From assembly GCA_016841325.1 (NCBI GenBank), contig JAENZJ010000011.1, forward strand, positions 47,983 to 111,982: a DNA stretch of 64,000 bases, in the 5' to 3' direction. Source of the stretch: Thermincola carboxydiphila (GTDB taxonomy: Bacteria; Bacillota; Thermincolia; Thermincolales; UBA2595). Shown in pieces: positions 46,083 through 56,454 of the stretch. Every line of letters starts with the position of its first letter. Position 1 is the stretch's first letter. Under the pieces are notes generated by a model. That model was not told where the DNA came from and searched no databases. It worked only from the letters and a program-made list of their open reading frames with translations. The position numbers and the translations under genes were made by a program.

Positions 46083-46562
46083 ATGTCCAACGTAAAAAGC
46101 AAAAAACTGAGCCTGACACAGCAGGAATATAAAGAGTTTGCCAAGGTCAGGGTACCAAACCGCCCGGTACTGACAAATTGTATCAGGGCCTTTATCGCCG
46201 GGGGGATCATCTGTACTATTGGCCAGGGGGTGCAATGGATGTTTATGACCTATTTCGGGTTTACAGAGGTTACGGCCGGTAATCCCACTGTTGCGGTACT
46301 GATAATGCTTTCGGTCTTGTTAACCGGGCTGGGGGTTTATGACCATATTGCCCAGTGGGCCGGTGCCGGAAGTGCAGTTCCGGTAACCGGGTTTGCCAAT
46401 ACTGTAGCCTCTGCAGCCATTGAGCACCGTACTGAGGGCTATGTCCTGGGTGTTGGCGGCAATATGTTCAAACTGGCCGGCCCTGTAATTGCCTATGGAG
46501 TTTTTTCGGCTTTTATTGTGGCCCTGGTAAAAATAACAGTCCAGGCTCTGGGGGGAATATGA
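46083..46562 (+). CDS. spoVAC: Stage V sporulation protein AC
   Basis: NCIRAFIAGGIICTIGQGVQWMF, VPVTGFANTVASAAIEHRTEGYVLGVGGNMFKLAGPVI. Confidence 0.92.
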   Translation: MSNVKSKKLSLTQQEYKEFAKVRVPNRPVLTNCIRAFIAGGIICTIGQGVQWMFMTYFGFTEVTAGNPTVAVLIMLSVLLTGLGVYDHIAQWAGAGSAVPVTGFANTVASAAIEHRTEGYVLGVGGNMFKLAGPVIAYGVFSAFIVALVKITVQALGGI

Positions 46563-47578
46563 TGCTAAAGGGTCATCAAACCTGGGTATTTGATTCCAAG
46601 CCGGTGATTCGTGCAGCGGCGGCAGTTGGCGGTCCTTTTGAGGCCAAAGGGGCTTTGGCCGATGACTTTGATATTCTCCATGAGGATGTATGGCTGGGCC
46701 AGGACAGCTTTGAAAAGGCTGAGAAAAAACTGCTGGAACAGGCCTGTGAAAAAGCAATTGATAAGGCAGGCATGAAAAAAGAAGATATTCAGTTCCTCCT
46801 CAGCGGGGACCTGATGGACCAGATTATCTCCAGCAGCTTTGCGGCACGAACGCTGGGGATGCCATATGTAGGAATATTCGGCGCCTGCTCTACTTCCATG
46901 CTGGGGCTTGCCCTGGCTGCCTTACTTGTTAATTCCGGGGCGGCTGAAAATGCCCTGGCAGCGGCATCAAGCCACAATGTAGCTGCAGAAAAGCAATTCA
47001 GGTACCCTACCGAATACGGGGGGCAAAAGCCCCCCACGGCACAGTGGACTGTTACCGGAGCAGGGGCAGCCCTGGTTTCCAGGGACGGAGAGGGGCAGCG
47101 GGTAACTGCGGCCACTATTGGCAGAGTGATAGATATGGGTATTTCCGACCCATTTAACATGGGTGCTGCTATGGCCCCGGCAGCGGTTGACACTATTCAG
47201 GCCCATTTACGGGATCTGAAAAGGGAACCTGAGTATTATGACCTGATTGCAACCGGAGATTTAGGCCGTGTGGGGCATAGAATAGCGGGGGACCTGTTGA
47301 AAAAGCATGATATCATAATTCCGCCGGAAATATTAACTGATTGCGGAATCCTGATATATAAAGAAGAACAGCCTGTATTGGCCGGGGGCAGCGGCTGTGC
47401 CTGTTCGGCCATGGTTACTTACGGGCATTTTCTGAAACGGATGCAGAAAGGTGAATTGAGCAGAATTCTGGTTGTTGCTACCGGCGCCTTATTATCACCG
47501 CTGTCATATCAGCAAAAAGAGAGTATACCATGTATTGCCCATGCTGTGTCGATAGAAAGAGAGCAGGGCAGCATATAG
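46559..47578 (+). CDS. spoVAD: Stage V sporulation protein AD
   Basis: LLSGDLMDQIISSSFAARTLGMPYVGIFGACSTSMLGLALAA. Confidence 0.92.
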   Translation: MMLKGHQTWVFDSKPVIRAAAAVGGPFEAKGALADDFDILHEDVWLGQDSFEKAEKKLLEQACEKAIDKAGMKKEDIQFLLSGDLMDQIISSSFAARTLGMPYVGIFGACSTSMLGLALAALLVNSGAAENALAAASSHNVAAEKQFRYPTEYGGQKPPTAQWTVTGAGAALVSRDGEGQRVTAATIGRVIDMGISDPFNMGAAMAPAAVDTIQAHLRDLKREPEYYDLIATGDLGRVGHRIAGDLLKKHDIIIPPEILTDCGILIYKEEQPVLAGGSGCACSAMVTYGHFLKRMQKGELSRILVVATGALLSPLSYQQKESIPCIAHAVSIEREQGSI

Positions 47579-47607
47579 TCTGTCAGGCGGAAGGAGTGAG
47601 TTAAAAA

Positions 47608-47961
47608 GTGGAAAAGTTTATTTGGGCCTTTATCATTGGCGGAGGTATATGTGTTATCGGCCAATTGATGTTTGATGTCCTCAAATTGACCCCGGCACAT
47701 ACCATGAGCACTCTGGTCGTAGCCGGAGCGATACTGGGCGGGCTGGGACTCTATGAGCCGTTAATAAAATTTGCCGGTGCAGGGGTTACTGTCCCTATCA
47801 GCAGCTTTGGGAATTCGTTGGTGAAGGGAGCCTTGATGGAAGCAAAAAACACAGGTTTCATCGGGGTACTTACCGGAATATTTGAGGTTACCAGTGCGGG
47901 TGTATCGGCAGCTATTATTTTTGGTTTTTTAGGTTCATTACTATTTAAGCCTAAAGGGTGA
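47608..47961 (+). CDS. spoVAE: Stage V sporulation protein AE(b)
   Basis: IWAFIIGGGICVIGQLMFDVLKLTPAHTMSTLVVAGAILGGLGLYEPLIKFAGAGVTVPISSFG. Confidence 0.9.
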   Translation: MEKFIWAFIIGGGICVIGQLMFDVLKLTPAHTMSTLVVAGAILGGLGLYEPLIKFAGAGVTVPISSFGNSLVKGALMEAKNTGFIGVLTGIFEVTSAGVSAAIIFGFLGSLLFKPKG

Positions 47962-48101
47962 TCGCCACAGTAACCATTCCATCCTGATAGTGAAGGTGAC
48001 CACAAACACTTTCCCCCCTTTCAGAAAAGCAAGAAGATTGGCACGGAAATTGCATATTAAAATAATATAATAATATTATAACAGTTTTTGGGGGGAGCGG
48101 T

Positions 48102-48653
48102 ATGTTAAAGATTCACGAACTTCACAACAGGGAGTCCTTTATTACACTGGCGGAATACTGCAAGGATATTTTTCACTACTCCAGCAAGGATGTGGAGTCC
48201 CTGGTAGGCAGGCTGCTTGCCGGTGAGGAGCAAAAACTGGAGTCCCATGTCATTTATGCGGAATGCCTTGGAGAAATGGCCGGGTTCGTCATTTTTTGCT
48301 ATTACCCCCATAACAAGGTAGGGTTTCTGGAGGCACTAGTGGTTATGGAAGAGTTCCGCAACCAGGGCATAGGGACTGAGCTCTATTGGAATATGATTGA
48401 CATGCTCAGGGAAAAACACCCGGAATGTATCGGCCATGTCCTGGAAATGTGCCAGGATGAAGACAACTATGTAGCAAGAAAGAAGTTCTTTCTCAGGCAG
48501 GGATGCATTCCTGTAGACCTTGGGTTTTTTATGCAGGCCCCTGAGGTTACTCAAATCAGAATGCTCTATCATCCTTACAGGATAGACCAGCCATACTCCC
48601 TGGGCCTGATGGAAAACATATTAAGAGAAATCAATTCAGATATTGTTCATTAA
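48102..48653 (+). CDS. GNAT-family N-acetyltransferase
   Basis: LEALVVMEEFRNQGIGTELYWNMIDML. Confidence 0.8.
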   Translation: MLKIHELHNRESFITLAEYCKDIFHYSSKDVESLVGRLLAGEEQKLESHVIYAECLGEMAGFVIFCYYPHNKVGFLEALVVMEEFRNQGIGTELYWNMIDMLREKHPECIGHVLEMCQDEDNYVARKKFFLRQGCIPVDLGFFMQAPEVTQIRMLYHPYRIDQPYSLGLMENILREINSDIVH

Positions 48654-48776
48654 GATTGTGAAAGTGAAAATAATTACATGCAAAAAATTGCTGAGTATGT
48701 GAAAGTTTGCACAGTAATTGGCTAATATTTTCCAGTCAAAAGGGAGAGCCCCTTACTTTCATAGCCTAAAATAAAA

Positions 48777-48806
48777 TGGAGTGCCCCACAATAATGAGGC
48801 ACTCCA
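48777..48806. terminator. Bidirectional hairpin terminator
   Basis: TGGAGTGCC...GGCACTCCA flanked by A-rich and T-rich tracts. Confidence 0.75.
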
Positions 48807-48820
48807 TGGTTTTTGGTAAA

Positions 48821-49117
48821 TTAGTATCCTCTGTTTTTGCTGAAACAGTCACTGCAATAAACCGGGCGGTCTCCACTGGGACGGAACGGTACCTGAGTGG
48901 TTACGCCACAGGCAGAGCATGTGGTTTCATGCATTTCCCTGCGGGGGCGGGAACCCCGTCCAAACCCGCCGCGGTTCTGCTTGCGGGATGCTCTGCATGA
49001 AGGGCAGCGTCCCGGTTCGTTTTCGAATCCTTTTTCAGCGTAAAATTCCTGTTCTGATCCTGAAAAGACGAATTCAGTTCCACAGTCCTTACAGGTCAGT
49101 GTCTTGTCTTCAAACAT
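48821..49117 (-). CDS. Zinc-ribbon protein (several CxxC)
   Basis: LTCKDCGTEFVFSGSEQEFYAEKGFENEPGRCPSCRASRK...TTCSACGVTTQVPFRPSGDRPVYCSDCF. Confidence 0.85.
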   Translation of the reverse strand: MFEDKTLTCKDCGTEFVFSGSEQEFYAEKGFENEPGRCPSCRASRKQNRGGFGRGSRPRREMHETTCSACGVTTQVPFRPSGDRPVYCSDCFSKNRGY

Positions 49118-49292
49118 AATAAATCCTCCTCTTAATTTTGGCCCAGAATGGAATAGGGATACACTCTCTTTCTCCTACAACCATACAAGGCAGCTGAGAA
49201 GGGATGGATCTCACTAAACCTGTTAACTTGAGCTTTGAATTAATTCTAGCACCTGACAAACCAAATGTAAAGGATTATTGTGGACCATTCAC

Positions 49293-49961
49293 CTACTGAT
49301 AGGTGTTTATGAATGTATAGGTTGTATTTGGCAGCATAGTCGGCACCTGATACATGCCCTTTTCATTCATGTAGGCAAAGCACTCCCAGGCCTCGTTCAT
49401 ACAGGAGTTTGCCGAATTCTGCATTAGTTGTCTTAAGGCCGGATCGGCACATTCAAGAGCTGCCAATGTTGATATAATAGCACTGCATTTATGATAGGCC
49501 AGCATTCCCATAGCCACATCCCTGTCGTTTAAGGCCTGTGGGCTGCGGTTGGGATGCATTGGTGCCGGGTTACTTAATCCGTAACTGACAGAGGGTTTTC
49601 TTGTGCCATGATAAGGCATGGTGGTAATTGTGCCCCTGTTTTGAAGATAAGAAATAATGTTGTCATAAGTTTGATTCATAAACTGAAGGTGTCTGTCCAT
49701 GATAGAACTTAACTGGGAGTCCTGAATGAAAGGCCGGTACAGATTAAATCTGTTGATTCCTTCGATCATTCCGGACAGGACTTCATGGACCTGCATCGTT
49801 TCATGGGCTCCAAACTGAGCAGCCTGTCCCTGGCCGGGCTGCTGCAGGCCCTGCTGCTGGAATTGCATTCCCGGGTTAACGTTGCCCGCAGGTTGCTGTC
49901 CTGTCAATTGCCCTGGCAAATACTGGCTGCCTGGATTTAGTTGTGGGTTAAAGTGGTACAT
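49293..49961 (-). CDS. CotF-like spore coat protein
   Basis: Gln-rich N-terminus then Coat F-like SPQALNDRDVAMGMLAYHKCSAIISTLAALECADPALRQLMQNSANSCMNEAWECFAYMNEKGMYQVP. Confidence 0.75.
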   Translation of the reverse strand: MYHFNPQLNPGSQYLPGQLTGQQPAGNVNPGMQFQQQGLQQPGQGQAAQFGAHETMQVHEVLSGMIEGINRFNLYRPFIQDSQLSSIMDRHLQFMNQTYDNIISYLQNRGTITTMPYHGTRKPSVSYGLSNPAPMHPNRSPQALNDRDVAMGMLAYHKCSAIISTLAALECADPALRQLMQNSANSCMNEAWECFAYMNEKGMYQVPTMLPNTTYTFINTYQ

Positions 49962-50185
49962 TTGGGTTTCCTCCTTAAATAAATTAAATTTCGGGAATAT
50001 GTTTCCCGTTTTTTTAGCATATATGTAAACTGATGCAGGTACTTTTTTTTACTAATTTGTTAATTGAGGGCACGATAAGTGGAGGAAAATCAGGTCCCCT
50101 GCAGAATACCAGTTTTGATAAGATTTTATCCAAATTATTTGTCAGCATAATGGGAAAAAGTTTACCGTGGCAGGTGGGTCATAAA

Positions 50186-51040
50186 ATGGATTTGACTGCT
50201 GGTACAGGGCTTGTCCTTGAGGGAGGCGGAATGAAGGGTGTTTTCACCGCAGGGGTCCTTGATTATTTTATGGAGAAAAGTTTATATTTTCCATATATCG
50301 TTGGTGTTTCTGCCGGGGCCTGTCAGGCCGTTTCCTACCTTTCAAGGCAGAAGGGCAGGAACAGGACCGTTAATATCGGGTATATTCGTGACCCGAGATA
50401 TCTGAGTTACAGGAACCTCCTCATCCACAGGAGCATTTTCGGAATGGATTTCATGTTTGATGAAATTCCCAACCGGCTCGTTTCCTTTGATTATGACACC
50501 TTTAATATGGCCCGGGAGAGGCTGATAATCGGGACAACCGAATGTTTTAGCGGAGCGCCTGTTTATTTTGAAAAAGGTAAGTGTGACATCCTGCGAGTAC
50601 TCCGGGCTTCCAGCAGTCTCCCTTTTGTCTCCAGGGTAGTTGAAATTGATGGTCAAAAATTATTGGATGGCGGGGTTTCGGACCCGATACCGATACGGAA
50701 GTCTATAGCAGACGGAAACGAAAAAAATGTCATCATACTGACCAAACATGAGGGGTACCGGAGAGGACCATTTAGGGCAAGGTGGCTTGCCAGGCTCGTG
50801 TATCCGGGGTATAAAGGTCTCATTCGTACAATGGTGCAAAGGCCTGAATTCTATAATGAAACAATAGACCTGATAAATGTGCTCCAAAAGGAAGGCAAGG
50901 CCTTTGTTATCCGTCCTTGCCGGGAGGTTCACGTTAAAAGGCTGGAACGTAATCCGGAAAAGCTGGAGGAACTTTACCGAAAAGGTTATCAGGAAGCAGA
51001 AAGGATATACGGCAACCTGGTAGACTGGCTGGCCCGGTAG
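50186..51040 (+). CDS. Patatin-like phospholipase
   Basis: GLVLEGGGMKGVFTAGVLDYF, VGVSAGA, LLDGGVSDPIPI. Confidence 0.88.
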   Translation: MDLTAGTGLVLEGGGMKGVFTAGVLDYFMEKSLYFPYIVGVSAGACQAVSYLSRQKGRNRTVNIGYIRDPRYLSYRNLLIHRSIFGMDFMFDEIPNRLVSFDYDTFNMARERLIIGTTECFSGAPVYFEKGKCDILRVLRASSSLPFVSRVVEIDGQKLLDGGVSDPIPIRKSIADGNEKNVIILTKHEGYRRGPFRARWLARLVYPGYKGLIRTMVQRPEFYNETIDLINVLQKEGKAFVIRPCREVHVKRLERNPEKLEELYRKGYQEAERIYGNLVDWLAR

Positions 51041-51087
51041 GTTTCGTATGTCCCTTTAATACAGCTCCTGAGGCTTCCTGCGGCATT

Positions 51088-51795
51088 TTACACTGCCGCA
51101 GAATGGTCAGCATCTTCCTGGAGTCTGCGGGCACGGTAAAGCAGGTCGGCCTGCTGCCCGTGGTAATTGACCCACTCACAGAAGGTGAGTTCCGAATCCC
51201 TGGCAAACTTTCGCGCGTACTCTTTAGCCAGGCGCCTGTCTTCTTCAAATCCGATCATTGTTATCCCTTCAGGGATGTTCCCTGTTATCACAGGGATTTT
51301 AAACCCGCGTTTCCCGAAGTCAAACAGTTCTTCCTGCTCCCAGATGGTTACATCAATAACAGAGTCATTGTAGCTCAGCCAGGCATGAAGGCCCGCCCGG
51401 TATTTGGGTTCAGGGACCTTGTCTTCGCGCATCCTGTAGCTGAAATAACCCTGGCATAACTGCAGCCTTTTTTCATTCAGGACCCCGAAATAAACGAGGA
51501 GCCAGTAAAGGACAACAGAAAAATAGATACTGGTCCCGTGATTTTCACGGTATCTGGCGGCCTCATCCTTATCGGTATAATTCCTTGAAAGCAGATAACA
51601 GTAATCAACATATTTTGTAAAGGCAGAAAGGCTTCCCTTAGGGATTTCCAGCGTTTTGGCCACAAATTTTGTAGGAGAACGCTTCGAATAATTAAATGTA
51701 GACTTCCACCCACATTCCTTTAAATGATGATAGACGAAATTAATCAGGTCATAGCTTGTTGCACTCACCAATTTTTTAACTTCCGGGTCTTTCAC
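51088..51795 (-). CDS. Hypothetical protein
   Basis: Long ORF with typical codon usage, no recognised motif. Confidence 0.55.
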   Translation of the reverse strand: MKDPEVKKLVSATSYDLINFVYHHLKECGWKSTFNYSKRSPTKFVAKTLEIPKGSLSAFTKYVDYCYLLSRNYTDKDEAARYRENHGTSIYFSVVLYWLLVYFGVLNEKRLQLCQGYFSYRMREDKVPEPKYRAGLHAWLSYNDSVIDVTIWEQEELFDFGKRGFKIPVITGNIPEGITMIGFEEDRRLAKEYARKFARDSELTFCEWVNYHGQQADLLYRARRLQEDADHSAAV

Positions 51796-51955
51796 CTTTA
51801 TTCCCCTCCGAACATTAGCTTTTTTCTTTAATTTTACACTACAGATAATTAAAAACTGCAGTGAAAAATGGCAGTAAAAAGATACAAATATTTTGGAAAG
51901 GAATCGAACCCGGAATCACAGGAGATAATCCTGCCGAAGAGTGGAAATATAGGGC

Positions 51956-53164
51956 TTATTCCGCAACCGTTATCAGGTAATGGGCCAGCATTGCGGTTGT
52001 CATCCGGTTCTTTTCCCAGATATCAGGGAAATAACTGATGTCAAGGGGGCAGGTACTCTCGGGAGGTCCGATTTCAACAGTGAACCCGGGTTTTTTAAAG
52101 TCCTGAACAAACCAGTCTTTATAACCCCCGGATGAATTCCTGCTCTTCCAGGGTGATACCAGGCTGTAACCTGTCAGCCCTGCTAGCTTTTCTGCTGCCA
52201 GCTTGTCCCTCCTATAATGGGTACGGTCCTGAAAAAAATACCAGAAAATAACACTGCCTTTGGCGTGATAACTTACTGTAAGGTCAAAGTCATGTTTGCG
52301 CGTAAAATCTGCAATGGCCCGTGACTCGGGTTCCGACTCGGGTTTAGGGCCCTTATAGTTCATGGGGCCTGCTGTTTGAACCCCTCCGGTATCCTGCCAC
52401 CTGGCATTAAAGTTAAGATTGAGGTCAACCCCATTAATGTTGGCTTTCCACTCAGAGAAATCCTGTTTCCCCCCGTTCATGGACACAACTTTTGATTTGA
52501 GTGCACTATCGGTAATCCACCCCGTTCCCTGCTGGGAAAGGCTTACCCCGTCAGGGTTCACCATCGGGATATAATAAACTGCCACTGTCTCAAAAACATC
52601 GCTGAATACTATGCCCTCATATGAGCCTTTCCCGTAATTGCGGAGATAATATTCAATTTGCTTCATGATCAGTTGTGTGGTCATATATTCACGGGCATGC
52701 ATGCTGCCATGGACAAGAATATTTTTGGAGGCTTCAGGATTGCCGAGAATGAGTACGGGAATATCCCGGCCGGTTACCGACTTTCCTATGGAAGAGACCT
52801 TTAGTTTATCAGGAAAATTGATTTCCAGATCACCGATATCGGATATCATTTCATCATATGTATAAATTGATTCAGAGGTATTGATTATATTCCTGATTTC
52901 AGCGCTACTGCCTGTATCGCCGGAAACCTCAGGCCTTGCACTGGAAGGATTGGGCCGGTTGCTGCCTGGGATGCCCGATGCCGGGCTGCCGGCAGTGCCA
53001 TTTCGCGCCTGGCTGCCAGCAGTGATGTCAGGCTTTGGCAGGTTACCTGTATCTGTTTGTGATGATACTTCGATTGCCGGTGAAATGGACTGGAGACCTA
53101 TGTACCCAAGGCAGGAAGCAATTATTAGCAACAGCAACAGGATAACGGGTTTTTTTCTGGTCAT
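51956..53164 (-). CDS. M14-family zinc carboxypeptidase
   Basis: ILVHGSMHAREYMTTQL, VYYIPMVNPDGVSLSQ, FTVEIGPP; N-terminal signal anchor. Confidence 0.9.
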   Translation of the reverse strand: MTRKKPVILLLLLIIASCLGYIGLQSISPAIEVSSQTDTGNLPKPDITAGSQARNGTAGSPASGIPGSNRPNPSSARPEVSGDTGSSAEIRNIINTSESIYTYDEMISDIGDLEINFPDKLKVSSIGKSVTGRDIPVLILGNPEASKNILVHGSMHAREYMTTQLIMKQIEYYLRNYGKGSYEGIVFSDVFETVAVYYIPMVNPDGVSLSQQGTGWITDSALKSKVVSMNGGKQDFSEWKANINGVDLNLNFNARWQDTGGVQTAGPMNYKGPKPESEPESRAIADFTRKHDFDLTVSYHAKGSVIFWYFFQDRTHYRRDKLAAEKLAGLTGYSLVSPWKSRNSSGGYKDWFVQDFKKPGFTVEIGPPESTCPLDISYFPDIWEKNRMTTAMLAHYLITVAE

Positions 53165-53306
53165 TTACATGAACTCCTCACATTTATTCAGGCCGGTTTG
53201 TTCGACAAATAAGTTCTTCTACATAGATATTTTTTGTCCTGCTGCATAGGTTTTCTTAAATTTGCCAAAACCGGGTCCAGACTGTTCAGGGTAACAGCTA
53301 AACAAA

Positions 53307-53336
53307 TAGCCGGGTGAAGAAATCTTCATCCGGCTA
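53307..53336 (-). terminator. Hairpin downstream of M23 peptidase gene
   Basis: TAGCCGGGTGAAG-AAAT-CTTCATCCGGCTA. Confidence 0.65.
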
Positions 53337-53375
53337 TGCTATCGTATAGACATATCTGCAATTAATCTGACAGAC

Positions 53376-54725
53376 CTAAATGTAATTAAAAGGATTTTTC
53401 AGGGAACCGTTTTGCAGGACCTCAAAATGCAGGTGAGGGCCTGTGCTGTTTCCTGTAGAACCAACCGCACCTATTTTTTCTCCTGCAGAAACCCTTTGGC
53501 CTACCCGTACCGAGGTTGCGGAAAGGTGGGCATAACGGGTCTGTAGACCGTTACCGTGGTCAATAAAGATGACTTTACCATAGCCCCCGTTCCAGCCGGC
53601 AAAAGACACCCTTCCTGCTGAATAGGCATAGACCCCGGTCCCGTGGTTTGCAGCAATATCAACTCCGTCGTGAAAAGACTTTTTCCCTGAAATGGGATGG
53701 GTTCGCCAGCCAAAATTACTGGAGATCCTCTTGCCTGACACTACACCGTAATTACGGGAACCGCCGCGGGATACTGTGGTTTTGGTGCCTATCCTGACTA
53801 CCCGGTTCACGGGTGCTTTGATTATTTCGGTTTTCGCTACCTTCATGGAAACCTGCAAACCGTTTTCCAGGACGATATCATAGGTTACTTTCTTTTCCCC
53901 CGGGACTCCGGGTTTAACTACCTTCTTCTGGCTGCGGTACATCTGGCTATCATTGATATTTTGAGTCTTAAAGGGTATGGATTCGGTAACTGAGTTCTCC
54001 AGATTGATGATAACATCAAGCCGGGATTTAAACGGACTGACAACTATCCTGTCTCCGGGAAATAATTTTTCCAAGTCCAACGGGGGGTTCATTTTTTCCA
54101 GGTCTTCAACTGAGATATTGTGGCGGCGCGCTATTATCCAGGCATTTTCCCCATCTTTTACCTCAATTACCGCTGCTTCCTGCTCTTTTTTATTAAGCAG
54201 TTCTGCGGCCCTGCTGCTGTCAACGAGGTCTGTTATCTCAACAAGGCCTTGTATTATTTCAGTTTTTTGCTTAAAATCAATGCTTTTGATCCTGGCCTTT
54301 TCGTCAATTCCTTTGGTAAAACCATTTTTGTATTCTTCCAGGAGCTTTTCCAGCTCTGATTTATCATAGACGGCAAAAAATTGTTTGCCGTCAATTAAAA
54401 ACCTGTAACCGTTAACGGCAAGTTTCATATTACCGGCCAGTTTGGTGAAATCTGTTTCCAGCAGTTCAGTATTAAGGCGGTTTTTTTGCAGTTTAACACT
54501 ACTCAGGTTTTTTACGGAATGGCCCAGCTCTTTTCCGATACTTTCCTCATATGCCGCCACGGCGTCCATAAATTCGTCGCCATCCTTTACCTGGGCCACT
54601 ACCTTGCCGTCAATTACCACATCGTAAGCCTCAACGGCCTTTAGGTACCAAAAGAACGAAATCACGAAGGCGAGTATTATCCCTGCAAAAACAGCCCTCT
54701 TGTTATGTATTATTTTGTCAACCAA
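53376..54725 (-). CDS. M23 peptidase with LysM and G5-like regions
   Basis: NAWIIARRHNISVEDLEKMNP (LysM), FHDGVDIAANHGTGVYAYSAGRVSFAGWNGGYGKVIFIDHGNGLQTRYAHLS, GNSTGPHLHFEV. Confidence 0.9.
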   Translation of the reverse strand: MVDKIIHNKRAVFAGIILAFVISFFWYLKAVEAYDVVIDGKVVAQVKDGDEFMDAVAAYEESIGKELGHSVKNLSSVKLQKNRLNTELLETDFTKLAGNMKLAVNGYRFLIDGKQFFAVYDKSELEKLLEEYKNGFTKGIDEKARIKSIDFKQKTEIIQGLVEITDLVDSSRAAELLNKKEQEAAVIEVKDGENAWIIARRHNISVEDLEKMNPPLDLEKLFPGDRIVVSPFKSRLDVIINLENSVTESIPFKTQNINDSQMYRSQKKVVKPGVPGEKKVTYDIVLENGLQVSMKVAKTEIIKAPVNRVVRIGTKTTVSRGGSRNYGVVSGKRISSNFGWRTHPISGKKSFHDGVDIAANHGTGVYAYSAGRVSFAGWNGGYGKVIFIDHGNGLQTRYAHLSATSVRVGQRVSAGEKIGAVGSTGNSTGPHLHFEVLQNGSLKNPFNYI

Positions 54726-54855
54726 TTCAGTCCTAACTCCTTTCGACTAATTTCGACAAACTATTACTTCAACGGTAAATATCTCTATTCCTGCCAATTT
54801 TTCATGGTTATTTATACCAAATTTAAAACCAGGGGTTACCTGAAGTATTAACTGT

Positions 54856-56280
54856 TCAGAAGGACCGGCCCTTGCGGTACTCGTTCAGCGGCACCTCTCT
54901 CCGCCCGGTACGGGCTGCTTCAGCTGCAAAGGCCATATAGTGGGCTTCCAGCGCATTATCAATATCAGCTCCCGCTTCATGAGGGCTCTTTTGACCTCTC
55001 ATTACCTTCACAAATGACTCCATCAGACCAAAATCACCGCCGCCGTGGCCTCCCATTGAAAGGCCGGCCCTATAAACAACGCGGGATTTGGCAAAACGGA
55101 AATCGGTCACTGTTATCTGTTCACCGTTGTACCGAAAATAGCCACGGATGACACCTTTGGTGCCAAAAATGCGGATTTCCCTTCCCTCCAGCTCCGAAAC
55201 CCCATGCAGCGTAAGGGTGCCTGTGGTGCCGTCGGGGAATTTGTAGGTGGTTATCTGGTGGTCCAGAACGTCATTCCCGCTTTTATAGATACACCTGCCA
55301 TAGGGCCCTTCCCTGAGGGCCTTCATTCTTCCCTCACGGGACAGGTCTGTAGTGATTACGGTAGCCGGAAAGCGGTTCCAGTTGAGAATAGCCCGGAGAC
55401 TGCTGCTAAAACGGCTGAGGATACCCAGCGTTTTCCGGTGGTTAAGGCTCAGGTATGCCAGCAAACGAGTCAGCGGCGAACGGGCATGCAGGCCGATGCG
55501 CAGTAGGGGTTCACCAGCCAGGTACATTCGGGGTGCATACCAGGGGCATTTTTCCGCTTCGGGGCATCCATTGGTACATCTGTCGGGCGCTCCCAAAGGG
55601 GCATTTTCCGGGCGGTAATGGCTTAGGTCCCCCATGGACTGGACAGAAAGGGGTTTATCGCCAATGATCCAGTACATCAGGTCCAGGTCGTGACATGACT
55701 TGGCAAGAATAAAGGGGGAGGAGGAGGCCTCCGTCCCATAACTGCCCCTCACATAAGAATGGCCGAAATGCCAGTAGGAAACGTTTTCAGAGTGGTCATA
55801 ATGAATAACCCGGCCAATCCAGTCTGAGTCCACCAGTTCCTTGATTTTGCGCCAGAAGCCGGTGAAGCGCAGTACATGGCAGACCTGAATGTTGCGGCGG
55901 TGTTTTTCTGCCGTTGCAGCTATGTCACGACATTCATCCAGGCTGGGAGAGATTGGCTTCTCCAGTACCAGATGATAACCGCTTTCCAATGCAGCCAAGG
56001 CAGGCCGGTAATGCAGGTTATCCCGGGTACAGATGAAGGCGGCATCGGCAAGCCTGTCGTTTTCAGGAGCAAACAGCGTTTCCCAGGATGCAAAGGCCAG
56101 GTTGTCAGGGATGTTATGGGCCTGTTGAAATGCCCGGCGTCTTTCGGTGTCAGGTTCGGCCACTGCGATAAACTTTAGTTTATCCGGGTGCTTCAGGGCA
56201 TATTCTCCATATACTTCACGGCCGCGCAGTCCGGCGCCTGTCATTACAGCTGTTACCGGGGGTTCTTTCAGTTCGCTCAT
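54856..56280 (-). CDS. Gfo/Idh/MocA-family oxidoreductase
   Basis: AFICTRDNLHYRPALAALESGYHLVLEKPISPSLDEC. Confidence 0.88.
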   Translation of the reverse strand: MSELKEPPVTAVMTGAGLRGREVYGEYALKHPDKLKFIAVAEPDTERRRAFQQAHNIPDNLAFASWETLFAPENDRLADAAFICTRDNLHYRPALAALESGYHLVLEKPISPSLDECRDIAATAEKHRRNIQVCHVLRFTGFWRKIKELVDSDWIGRVIHYDHSENVSYWHFGHSYVRGSYGTEASSSPFILAKSCHDLDLMYWIIGDKPLSVQSMGDLSHYRPENAPLGAPDRCTNGCPEAEKCPWYAPRMYLAGEPLLRIGLHARSPLTRLLAYLSLNHRKTLGILSRFSSSLRAILNWNRFPATVITTDLSREGRMKALREGPYGRCIYKSGNDVLDHQITTYKFPDGTTGTLTLHGVSELEGREIRIFGTKGVIRGYFRYNGEQITVTDFRFAKSRVVYRAGLSMGGHGGGDFGLMESFVKVMRGQKSPHEAGADIDNALEAHYMAFAAEAARTGRREVPLNEYRKGRSF

Positions 56281-56374
56281 CTCACCAGACCTCCCAAATA
56301 ATTTGTCATTATTTTTTACTGATTTTTACGTATCTAACCATTGGGTACCTCATCAGATTATCCGCAAAAACCTA

Positions 56375-56436
56375 TTGACAAATATACCCTACCGGGGTAT
56401 AATTCAGTTTATTATACTAATACCCATGAGGGGTAT
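56375..56436 (+). promoter_or_regulatory. SigA-type promoter with two ATACCC-N5-GGGTAT operators
   Basis: TTGACA-N17-TATAAT (56375-56403); operators 56384-56400 and 56420-56436. Confidence 0.8.
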
Positions 56437-56454
56437 AGAAAGGAGCAGATCATA

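Noticed and set aside
51885-51945. GGTTCGATTCC on the minus strand, like a tRNA T-loop
   Set aside because: T-stem does not pair (CCGGG versus CCTTT) and no acceptor or D-arm is found; not a tRNA.
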